This document shows, piece after piece, positions 8,024 to 15,368 of a stretch of 64,000 nucleotides of DNA. The position numbers and the translations under genes were made by a program. The DNA lies in NCBI GenBank assembly GCA_023426365.1, contig JAFAAW010000001.1, positions 14,078-78,077 of the forward strand, given 5' to 3'. Position 1 is the stretch's first letter, and each line of letters begins with the position of its first letter. The notes beneath the pieces were generated by a model that worked only from the letters and a program-made list of their open reading frames with translations, ran no database searches and had not been told where the DNA came from. This DNA comes from Pseudomonadota bacterium (lineage in GTDB: Bacteria; Pseudomonadota; Alphaproteobacteria; Rhodospirillales; Magnetospirillaceae).

Positions 8024-8806
8024 TTATTGCGCCGTCCAGCCGCCATCGATGGTGATGGAGCTGCCGGTCATGTTGTCGGCGGCGGCGGAACACAGGAAAA
8101 CCGCCAGATCGCCGATCTGTTCCGGGGTGGTGAAGCGGCGCGACGGCTGCTTCTCGCCCAGCAATTCGACCCGGGCATGGTCGAAATCGACGCCCTCGGC
8201 GGCGGCGCACGCCTCGATCTGCGCCTTGACCAGGGGGGTCAGCACCCAGCCGGGGCAGATGGCGTTGCAAGTCACCGGCGTTTCGGCGTTTTCCAGCGCC
8301 ACCACCTTGGTCAGGCCGATCAGTCCGTGCTTGGCCGCCACATAGGCCGCCTTGTTGGCCGAGGCGACCAGACCATGGGCGGAGGCCACGTTGACGATGC
8401 GGCCCCAGCCGCGCGCCTTCATGCCCGGCAGCGCCGTGCGAATGGTGTGAAAGGCCGAGGACAGGTTGATGGCGATCACCGCGTCCCAGCGCTCGGGCGG
8501 GAAATCCTCGACCGGGGCCACGTGCTGGATGCCGGCGTTGTTGACCAGCACATCCACCCGCCCCATCGCCATTTCGGCGTTATGGATCAGGGCGGCGCAG
8601 GCATCGGGCCGGCGCAGATCGGCATTGTCGTAGATGGCGGTGACGCCGAACTCGCTTTCGATGCCGGTGCGCAGCGCCTCGATGGCGGCGTCATCGCCAA
8701 AACCGTTCAGCACCACGTTGGCGCCCTGGGCTGCCAGTGCCCGGGCGATTCCCAGGCCGATGCCGCTGGTCGAGCCGGTGACGATGGCGGTCCTTCCCTT
8801 CAGCAT
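8024..8806 (-). CDS. bdhA: D-beta-hydroxybutyrate dehydrogenase (SDR family)
   Basis: Interconverts 3-hydroxybutyrate and acetoacetate with NAD, the first step in using polyhydroxybutyrate breakdown products. The 260-residue SDR protein shows the cofactor motif TGSTSGIGLGIA, NNAG in the fourth strand and the catalytic YVAAK with an upstream Ser (NVASAHG). The stretches NAGIQHVAPVEDFP and NAICPGWVLTPLV are characteristic of 3-hydroxybutyrate dehydrogenases. It lies between DUF1192 (12 bp upstream) and a thioesterase (19 bp downstream), probably one operon. Confidence 0.92.
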   Translation of the reverse strand: MLKGRTAIVTGSTSGIGLGIARALAAQGANVVLNGFGDDAAIEALRTGIESEFGVTAIYDNADLRRPDACAALIHNAEMAMGRVDVLVNNAGIQHVAPVEDFPPERWDAVIAINLSSAFHTIRTALPGMKARGWGRIVNVASAHGLVASANKAAYVAAKHGLIGLTKVVALENAETPVTCNAICPGWVLTPLVKAQIEACAAAEGVDFDHARVELLGEKQPSRRFTTPEQIGDLAVFLCSAAADNMTGSSITIDGGWTAQ

Positions 8807-8818
8807 GGCGGTGCTCCC

Positions 8819-9001
8819 CTATTTCTTGAAAAAGCTCTCGGCCCCCGCGCGGGCCGATTGCTTGGCGGCGATCGCCGCGCGCGCACGCGCGATCTCCGCC
8901 TCCAATGCCTCGATATAGGCATTCAGCTCGGCAACCCCCATGATTTCCAGGTTCTTGGGCGCCGGCAGCTTCTTATTGGGGTCCAGGTCATCCCAATCCA
9001 T
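8819..9001 (-). CDS. DUF1192 family small protein
   Basis: A 60-residue protein starting MDWDDLDPNKK with a C-terminal coiled-coil stretch ELNAYIEALEAEIARARAA that ends AESFFKK. These match the short alphaproteobacterial DUF1192 family. The start at 9001 has GGAGG five bases upstream; an earlier possible start (9022) lacks one. It is the first gene of the group with bdhA and the thioesterase. Function unknown. Confidence 0.8.
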   Translation of the reverse strand: MDWDDLDPNKKLPAPKNLEIMGVAELNAYIEALEAEIARARAAIAAKQSARAGAESFFKK

Positions 9002-9081
9002 GATTGCCTCCGCACTTGCCATCCCCGCCCGAACGTACCAGATTGGCCGCGCAACGGACAGGTGACGAGGGATATGGGATA

Positions 9082-10071
9082 ATGCTGCCGGAATGCATGA
9101 CCTGCGTCGAGATCAGCCAGCCGGGTGGCCCCGAGGTGCTGAGGACCACCACGCGGCCGTGTCCGCGCCCGGCCCCCGGCCAGGTGGTGGTCAAGGTGGC
9201 GGCGGCCGGCATCAACCGTCCCGACGTGCTGCAGCGCCAGGGGGCCTATCCGGCCCCGCCCGGCGCCAGCGACCTGCCCGGCCTGGAAGTGGCCGGCATC
9301 GTGGCCGCGCTCGGCGACCGCGTGACCGCCCCCGCCGTGGGCGAGGCGGTGTGCGCGCTGGTGGCCGGCGGCGGCTATGCCGAATACGTGGCGGTGGATG
9401 CCCGCCATTGCCTGCCGATCCCCGACGGCTTCGACATGGTGCAGGCCGCCAGCCTGCCGGAAACGTTCTTCACCGTGTGGCACAACGTGTTCGAGCGCGG
9501 CGCCCTCCAGCCCGGCGAGACGCTGCTGGTGCATGGCGGCGCCGGCGGCATCGGCACCACCGCCATCCAGCTCGCCAAGGCGCTGGGCGCGCGGGTGTTC
9601 GCCACCGCCGGCGGCCCGGCCAAGGCCCAGGCCTGCCGCGATCTGGGCGCCGATCGCGCCATCGACTATACGGCGGAAGATTTCGTCGAGGTGATCAAGG
9701 CCGAGACCAAGCGCGGCGTGGACGTCATCCTGGACATGGTCGGCGGCGAATACATCCCGCGCAACATCAAGGCCCTGGCCGCCGACGGACGGCTGGTCTC
9801 CATCGCCTTCCTGAAAGGCAGCGTGGCCGAGGTCAATTTCATGCCGGTCATGCTCAAGCGCCTGACGCTGACCGGATCGACCCTGCGGCCGCAATCGGAC
9901 GATGCCAAGGCGCGCATGGCGGCATCCTTGCGCCAGCGCGTATGGCCGCTGATCGGGGCCGGCGCCATCCGCCCGGTCGTCCATGCCAGCTTCCCGCTGG
10001 CCCAGGCGGCCGACGCCCACCGGCTGATGGAGGCCAATACCCATATCGGCAAGATCGTGCTGACGGTATAG
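9082..10071 (+). CDS. NAD(P)H:quinone oxidoreductase, zeta-crystallin/PIG3 type
   Basis: A medium-chain reductase that lacks structural zinc ligands and is expected to reduce quinones or enones with NADPH. The 329-residue sequence has EISQPGGPEVL near the start, the GINRPDVLQRQGAYP substrate region, and the Rossmann motif HGGAGGIGTTAIQLAKALG. The family is usually 320-330 residues. The start is uncertain: ATG at 9082 (MLPECMTCVEI) or 9097 (MTCVEI). It stands alone, divergent from the DUF1192 gene. Confidence 0.88.
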   Translation: MLPECMTCVEISQPGGPEVLRTTTRPCPRPAPGQVVVKVAAAGINRPDVLQRQGAYPAPPGASDLPGLEVAGIVAALGDRVTAPAVGEAVCALVAGGGYAEYVAVDARHCLPIPDGFDMVQAASLPETFFTVWHNVFERGALQPGETLLVHGGAGGIGTTAIQLAKALGARVFATAGGPAKAQACRDLGADRAIDYTAEDFVEVIKAETKRGVDVILDMVGGEYIPRNIKALAADGRLVSIAFLKGSVAEVNFMPVMLKRLTLTGSTLRPQSDDAKARMAASLRQRVWPLIGAGAIRPVVHASFPLAQAADAHRLMEANTHIGKIVLTV

Positions 10072-10126
10072 GCGGGATGGGGGCGCCGCCCTTTTTCGAA
10101 TAGCGGCGAGTACTTACCCCAAGAGT

Positions 10127-10155
10127 TTGACCACGCGTTGGTCGTCCCATATAAC
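10127..10155 (+). promoter_or_regulatory. Sigma-70-type promoter of trcR
   Basis: TTGACC (10127-10132) and TATAAC (10150-10155) with an exact 17-bp spacer, about 87 bp before the start codon. Confidence 0.75.
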
Positions 10156-10241
10156 TACGGCGCATTCAGAAGGTTGCCGCCGCAGGCACCCGGACCCCCG
10201 CCCCGCCGGGCGGTCCGCTCGTTGCCCACGAAGGAGGATTT

Positions 10242-10820
10242 ATGGCCCTGCCGCTCATGCCCAAGGCGACTGCCGTCTGGCTCGTCGAAAACACCGCGCT
10301 CACCTTCGAGCAGATCGCCGATTTCTGCGGGTTGCATCCGCTGGAGGTCCAGGCCATCGCCGATGGTGAAGTCGCGACCGGCATCGTGGGCCTTGACCCC
10401 ATCGCCAACGGCCAGATCAGCAAAGCCGAGCTGGAACGCTGTGAAGCCGACGCCGATCTGCGTCTGAAGCTGAACATCACCGATTATCCCCAGCCGCGCC
10501 AGAAGCCCAAGGGTGCCCGCTATACCCCGGTGTCCAAGCGCCAGGACCGGCCCGACGCCATCGCCTGGCTGCTCAAGCACCATCCCGAGCTGTCCGACGC
10601 GCAGTTGTGCAAGCTGATCGGCACCACCAAGCCGACCATCCAGTCCGTGCGCGAAAAGACCCACTGGAACGCCGCCAACATCAAGCCGCGCAATCCGGTC
10701 ACCCTGGGCCTGTGCACGGAAATGGACCTGGAAAAGGCGGTGGCCCTCGCCCGCCCGCGCGCCGGCACCGTGGCGCCCCAGTACGTGGATCACAACGAGG
10801 ACGGCGAGCAGGCCGACTAA
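10242..10820 (+). CDS. trcR: Cell-cycle transcriptional regulator TrcR (DUF1013)
   Basis: A 192-residue protein of the DUF1013 family, named TrcR in Caulobacter, where it is linked to cell-cycle transcription. The N-terminus (MALPLMPKATAVWLVENTAL, then TFEQIADFCGLH) looks like a helix-turn-helix. A second HTH-like unit is seen in DAIAWLLKHHPELSDAQLCK followed by LIGTTKPTIQSVREKTHWN. A strong ribosome site (GAAGGAGGA) precedes the ATG. It has its own consensus-like promoter and terminator, so it is expressed alone. The assignment rests on strong overall resemblance; the Caulobacter role is carried over by inference. Confidence 0.88.
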   Translation: MALPLMPKATAVWLVENTALTFEQIADFCGLHPLEVQAIADGEVATGIVGLDPIANGQISKAELERCEADADLRLKLNITDYPQPRQKPKGARYTPVSKRQDRPDAIAWLLKHHPELSDAQLCKLIGTTKPTIQSVREKTHWNAANIKPRNPVTLGLCTEMDLEKAVALARPRAGTVAPQYVDHNEDGEQAD

Positions 10821-10846
10821 GTCCGGCCCGCCCCTGCCTGCATAAG

Positions 10847-10873
10847 ACGCCCGCCCCTTCGGCGGGCGTTTTC
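10847..10873 (+). terminator. Rho-independent terminator of trcR
   Basis: ACGCCCGCC, loop CCTTC, GGCGGGCGT, then TTTTC. Confidence 0.9.
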
Positions 10874-10991
10874 GTATCATCCCGTCCGATCCGCCAGAAT
10901 TCAGCCTTAATCGCGCCCCCCTTCCGCCACCAAGCCAGCCTATTGTCTGCACTATCGCCCCGTGAGCGGCGCCATGGATGCGGAGATGACG

Positions 10992-11495
10992 ATGAAGAAG
11001 TTTGTTGTGGTTTGCGCGATGGCCGTGTCCCTGGCCGCCTGCGCCCAGCAGGGCGGCGGTTACGGCGGCAGTGGCGGTGGCGGCTTCGGCATTTCCAAGC
11101 AGACCGGCGGCGCCGTCCTGGGCGGCGTCGGCGGCGCGGTGGCCGGGTCGCAGTTCGGCAAGGGCACGGGCCAGTTGGCCATGACCGCCGTGGGCACCCT
11201 GCTGGGCGCCTATATCGGCTCCGAAGTCGGCAGCTCGCTTGACCGTGCCGATCAGATGCACGCCAATCAGGCCGGCCAGAATGCGTTCGAGAATGCCCGC
11301 AGCGGGCAGACCATCGCCTGGAACAACCCCGACAGCGGCCATTACGGCACGGTCACGCCCACCCGCACCTACGAACAGGCGCCGGGCCAGTATTGCCGCG
11401 AATACCAGCAGACCGTCACCGTGGGCGGAAAGGAACAGCGCTCGTTCGGCACCGCCTGCCGCCAGCCCGACGGCAGTTGGCAGGTCCAGAACTGA
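10992..11495 (+). CDS. Glycine-zipper 2TM lipoprotein, 17-kDa surface antigen type
   Basis: An outer-membrane lipoprotein of 167 residues. A lipoprotein signal with the lipobox LAAC gives Cys17 as the modified residue. After a Gly-rich spacer comes a glycine-zipper pair (TGGAVLGGVGGAVAGSQFG and LLGAYIGSEVGSSLDRADQ), then a C-terminal beta-rich domain (SGHYGTVTPTRTY, YCREYQQTVTVGG, ACRQPDGSWQVQN) of the Rickettsia 17-kDa antigen family. The start at 10992 is chosen because GGAG lies 6 bases upstream. Its paralogue follows at 11674; the two share the lipobox and zipper nearly residue for residue but differ after them. Confidence 0.88.
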   Translation: MKKFVVVCAMAVSLAACAQQGGGYGGSGGGGFGISKQTGGAVLGGVGGAVAGSQFGKGTGQLAMTAVGTLLGAYIGSEVGSSLDRADQMHANQAGQNAFENARSGQTIAWNNPDSGHYGTVTPTRTYEQAPGQYCREYQQTVTVGGKEQRSFGTACRQPDGSWQVQN

Positions 11496-11522
11496 GACGT
11501 TCCCATCCCGGTTCCATACCAG

Positions 11523-11549
11523 ACGCCCCGGCAATGCCGGGGCGTTTTG
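11523..11549 (+). terminator. Rho-independent terminator after the first lipoprotein gene
   Basis: ACGCCCCGGC, loop AAT, GCCGGGGCGT, then TTTG. The paralogue downstream must therefore have its own promoter. Confidence 0.85.
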
Positions 11550-11673
11550 TTTGTGCCATCACCGGCAATGCCGCGATGATGCCGCAATCGCACCAAAATC
11601 CCGCCACGCGAAAGGGGTATTCCTATACACAGTGGGAAGGCCCGACGTCCTTCCCCAAGGGAGGGAGGATCCC

Positions 11674-12066
11674 ATGCGCAAAGTGATGCTGGCAGCCGCG
11701 TTGACGCTTTCGCTTGCGGCCTGCGCCCAACCGGGCGGCGGCGGCTACGGAATATCGAAGCAAACAGGCGGCGCCCTTTTGGGCGGTGCCGGCGGCGCCC
11801 TGGCGGGGTCGCAGTTCGGCAAGGGAAAAGGCCAGTTAGCCGCCACCGCGGTCGGCACCCTGCTGGGTGCCTTCATCGGCTCGGAGGCCGGCGCGTCCCT
11901 GGACCGCGCCGATCAGGTGTACGCCAACCAGCCGCAGCGCGGGTATTACGCCCCGCCGCAGGGGGGCTACTACGCCCCGCCGCAGGGTGGTTATTACGCG
12001 CCGCCGCAGGGCGGCAATTACGCGCCCCAGCCGCGCGGCTATTGGACGGAACCGCCCCGTTACTGA
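11674..12066 (+). CDS. Glycine-zipper lipoprotein with tandem GGYYAPPQ repeats
   Basis: A 130-residue paralogue of the preceding lipoprotein. Signal peptide and lipobox (LSLAACAQP), GYGISKQTGG and the zipper LLGGAGGALAGSQFGKGKGQ are shared, but the beta domain is replaced by a Tyr/Pro/Gln-rich tail made of three 8-residue repeats (GGYYAPPQ) plus a variant (GGNYAPQ), encoded by 24-base DNA repeats (about 11938-12030). The ATG follows GGGAGGGAGG. The last 7 bases overlap the convergent AsmA-like gene. A role in the outer envelope is inferred from the lipobox; the tail may bind peptidoglycan or other proteins. Confidence 0.85.
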   Translation: MRKVMLAAALTLSLAACAQPGGGGYGISKQTGGALLGGAGGALAGSQFGKGKGQLAATAVGTLLGAFIGSEAGASLDRADQVYANQPQRGYYAPPQGGYYAPPQGGYYAPPQGGNYAPQPRGYWTEPPRY

Positions 12067-15000
12067 GCGGGATTGCCCTGTTCGGCCGGCGGCTTGGCCG
12101 CCGGCTGACGCCGCCGCGCCTCGGTTTCGCTGCCGTCGTCGAAGATGTTGAACAGGTTGCGCAGGAAGCCGGGCGTCAACGCCGACAGCGGGTTGACGAT
12201 CACGTTGGGATCCTGGCTTGGCCCCTTCATGGTGTAGTTGAAGGCCAGCAGCCCGCCGCCCTTCTCGCCGCCGGTGATCAGCCAGCCCAGCACGGGGATA
12301 TTGCCCAGCACCGAATTGATGGCATAGGCGGGAACCACCGTGCCTTCCAGCGCCATGCGCCCGCGATCCAGGTCGATCTCGCCCTTGGCCGTGATGCCCA
12401 GCGCCGGACCATAGGCCCGCGCCTCGCGCACCGTCAGCAGACCATCGGCCAGCGTGAACGGCGCGTCCAAATTGGCGAAGGACACCCCCTCGCCCTTCAG
12501 CACGTCAAGGATGCCCGTCAGTGCCGCCACCGTCAGCAGGCGGGCCAGAACCGGGGCGTTGACGATCTGGTAATCGGTGATCTTGACGGTTCCCGCCAGC
12601 GGCTGATCCTCGCGGTTGTCGTCATAGGCGGCGGTCACGTCCAACTGGCCGCCCTTCATGTGTTCGTAGGTGCCGAACGCCCGCAGCACCGCCCCGGCGT
12701 CGTCCGACACGATGCGCAAGGCGCGCTTGTTGCCGGGGGCCGGCTGAAGCTGCAGCGAGAACATCTTGCCGGCGTCCAGGGTGCCGCGAATGGCCATGGT
12801 CCGCCAATCCTCGGCGTCGCGCGACAGGCTGACCGTGGCGTTGGTCGTCTTGCCGTCCTTGGACAGCCACATGGTCTTGACCTGGGCATTGATGGTCATG
12901 GGCGGCAGGTCGGGTTTCTCGCGCGGGCCTTCAAGCCGGGCGGCCTCGGCATCGGCTTCGGCCGGGGTCTGATTTTCGTCCTGGCCCACCAGCGGCTCGG
13001 CGTTGAAGCTGGGACCGCGCATGGAGATGTCCAACGCGCCCGCGTGAAAGCCGATCGAGCCTTCCACCTCGGTGCGCCCGCCATAGGCCAGCCGGTCGAA
13101 AACCACCCGCCGCACGCTGCCCTCGGGGGTGAAGGACACCGAACCGTTGGTCTGCAGGTCGCCGGCATTGACCACGAAATACGGCACGGCGGCCAGCTTG
13201 TTCTTGTCCAGCTTGACCTGCACCTGGGCGCCGCCGGTGGTGCGTTCCTCCTTGCGCCAGCCCATGCCCGGCAGGGTCATGTGGGCGGGCGACAGGTCCA
13301 CCCGCGCCTCGATGTCCCCGCGCCCGCCGCCATACAGGGTGGCGACCACCTGGGCCGCCACCGGCCCGGAGATGAACGGGGCGACGAAGGGAGGCCCGTC
13401 AAGGCCCAGCGCCTTGCGCTGCTCCTCGTCCACCCGCGCGGCCTGGACCTGATAGCGCGAACGGAACGGCACCCCCTTGGTGGCGAAGTTCTCGCGCCAT
13501 TTCAGCTCGGCCGGGATGGTGCCCAGCACGATGCTGCCGGTGGCGTCCAGCCCCTTGGCGTCCACGTCGATCTCGAGATCGGCGCGCGACAGGTTCTGGC
13601 CCATCACCACGTTGGGAATGCTGACGCCCTTGGTGGAGGAGTGAACCTTGACGGCCAGATCGTCGAGCTTGAGATCGGCCAACAGCGGGAATTTGAGCTT
13701 GAGGCGCGTCACCGCCTCGCCCCCGGCGGCCGCCGGGTCGATGCCCAGCGCGCTGGCATAGCGCAACGGCTTGTTGTCGATCAGCTTGAGCGCGTCCTGC
13801 ACCGGACCAGCGATGACCAGGTCGATATCGGCGAACTGGTCGATCTGGTCCAGGCCCGACAACACGATGGTGCCGTCCTGCACCCTGAGGCCATAGACCT
13901 CGCCCGCCTTGACCGCGATGCGGAAGTCCGACGCGTCGAAAGTGGCCACGGCGGCGGCGTTCCTGACCACCGGCATGGGATGCAGGTAGTTGACGGTGAC
14001 GCCGTCGCCGCGCAATTCGCCATTGACCTGTTCGACGATCAGGTCGGTGAAGGTGCCCGACGGCGACCGGGCCGAGATGGTGGCCCGCGCCTCGCGGGCC
14101 ATGCCCTTGGACAGGTTGGCGACCACCCATTGCCGGGCGTTGGGCGCCGCCACTTCGGGCCACAACTGGCCCAAATCGTCAAACGGCACGTCGTGCAGCG
14201 CGGCGTCCAGCTTGACCTCGGCCGCCCCGTCAACGCCGTCGAGGGTGGCGGCCACACTCAAGCGCGGGCCGCCGAAATCGATGAACAGCTCGTCCAGGCG
14301 GGCGCGTGAAAGGCCGCCGCTGGCCTCGCCGCGCAGCGAGACGGATTCCACGTTGCGCCTTATCCCGACCGGGGCGGGCAGATCCAGCGTGCCGCTGCCG
14401 CCGGCCACGTCGAAATCGATGGCTTCCAGGGTGCCGTTGACGTTGCCGCGGGCACGGACCACGCCGGCCAGCGGCAGGTCCAGCGCTTTCAGTTCGGTCA
14501 GCGGCCCGCCTAGCGTCGCGAATGCCGACGGGCGGATGCCCGCCAGCCACAACTCGGCCTCTACCGTCTCGCTGGCCTTGGCATAGTTGAGAGTGCCGTT
14601 CAGCGCCCCTTGCTCGTTGCCGACATCCAGCAGCATGCGGGCGTTCACCTGCAGTCCCTGCGGCACCCGGCGCAGTTCCAGATCGCTGTCCGGGGCGTGC
14701 CACGTCACGCCAAGGCGGCGGTCCTCAACCAGGATGTCGGCATTGACGACGGCAGCGCGCTGCAGGTGACGGCCGGGCTGCGCCGCGTCCGGTTCGCCCA
14801 CCAAGGCGTCAATCAGTTGGCGCACGACGTCGTCCGACTGGCCCGGGGCGGCCTGCTGTTCCTTGCGGCCCACATCCCATTGGAAATGGCCGTCGAGATC
14901 ACGCACCAGGCGCAGGCTGGGGTTGTAAAGGCGGACGGAATTGGGGGCCAGCACGCCGTTCAGCAGGGCGCGCCCGTTCAGGGTCAACGCCACCTCCGGC

Positions 15001-15284
15001 ACGGTGGCGATGGGCTGCTCCGCCCCGCTGGCATAGGCCCTGACGTTGACCGCGCGGATTTCCACCATGCGGCCGTCCGGTCCCAGCGCCAGCACGGTGG
15101 TGTCCAGGCGCACGGAAACGCCGCCGTCCTTGGCGGTCAGGGCTTCCTCGATATACGGCGTGAGAAAATCGAGCGCTATCGGGCCGCTGGACAGGCGCCA
15201 GACGAACAGGGGCAGCGCGATCAACAGGCCGACGACGAGGGCTCCCAGAGTCTGGAACAGACTTCTGACGGCGCCGTGGACCAC
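12060..15284 (-). CDS. Large AsmA/YhdP-like (DUF3971) envelope protein
   Basis: A 1074-residue protein with one N-terminal membrane helix (LGALVVGLLIALPLFVWRLS) and a long periplasmic region of repeated beta-strand units, as in the AsmA-like bridge proteins (YhdP, TamB) that help move phospholipids to the outer membrane. Repeated ExxDLPLAG, GxARLxxD and GxLDL-type strands and the C-terminal AINSVLGNIPVLGWLI, then GLLAFNYTMKGP, are typical of the DUF3971/AsmA_2 family. Start is GTG 15284 with GGAGG 10 bases upstream. Convergent overlap of 7 bp with the lipoprotein gene; divergent from glnE. The transport role is inferred from family knowledge. Confidence 0.85.
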   Translation of the reverse strand: MVHGAVRSLFQTLGALVVGLLIALPLFVWRLSSGPIALDFLTPYIEEALTAKDGGVSVRLDTTVLALGPDGRMVEIRAVNVRAYASGAEQPIATVPEVALTLNGRALLNGVLAPNSVRLYNPSLRLVRDLDGHFQWDVGRKEQQAAPGQSDDVVRQLIDALVGEPDAAQPGRHLQRAAVVNADILVEDRRLGVTWHAPDSDLELRRVPQGLQVNARMLLDVGNEQGALNGTLNYAKASETVEAELWLAGIRPSAFATLGGPLTELKALDLPLAGVVRARGNVNGTLEAIDFDVAGGSGTLDLPAPVGIRRNVESVSLRGEASGGLSRARLDELFIDFGGPRLSVAATLDGVDGAAEVKLDAALHDVPFDDLGQLWPEVAAPNARQWVVANLSKGMAREARATISARSPSGTFTDLIVEQVNGELRGDGVTVNYLHPMPVVRNAAAVATFDASDFRIAVKAGEVYGLRVQDGTIVLSGLDQIDQFADIDLVIAGPVQDALKLIDNKPLRYASALGIDPAAAGGEAVTRLKLKFPLLADLKLDDLAVKVHSSTKGVSIPNVVMGQNLSRADLEIDVDAKGLDATGSIVLGTIPAELKWRENFATKGVPFRSRYQVQAARVDEEQRKALGLDGPPFVAPFISGPVAAQVVATLYGGGRGDIEARVDLSPAHMTLPGMGWRKEERTTGGAQVQVKLDKNKLAAVPYFVVNAGDLQTNGSVSFTPEGSVRRVVFDRLAYGGRTEVEGSIGFHAGALDISMRGPSFNAEPLVGQDENQTPAEADAEAARLEGPREKPDLPPMTINAQVKTMWLSKDGKTTNATVSLSRDAEDWRTMAIRGTLDAGKMFSLQLQPAPGNKRALRIVSDDAGAVLRAFGTYEHMKGGQLDVTAAYDDNREDQPLAGTVKITDYQIVNAPVLARLLTVAALTGILDVLKGEGVSFANLDAPFTLADGLLTVREARAYGPALGITAKGEIDLDRGRMALEGTVVPAYAINSVLGNIPVLGWLITGGEKGGGLLAFNYTMKGPSQDPNVIVNPLSALTPGFLRNLFNIFDDGSETEARRRQPAAKPPAEQGNPAQ

Positions 15285-15368
15285 TAGCGTTCAGCCTCCA
15301 TGTCCGACTTGACCCCTCCTCGCGATTTCACCAGTGTGAAGCAATCACAACATGGTGGGTAGCACAAG

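Noticed and set aside
11938..12030. Short regularly spaced repeats that could suggest a CRISPR array
   Set aside because: They are in-frame 24-base tandem repeats coding for GGYYAPPQ with no unique spacers.
12042..14309. A 755-codon open frame on the plus strand
   Set aside because: It is fully antisense to the AsmA/YhdP-like gene, rich in His/Gly/Gln/Arg as expected from a mirrored GC-rich frame, and matches no family.
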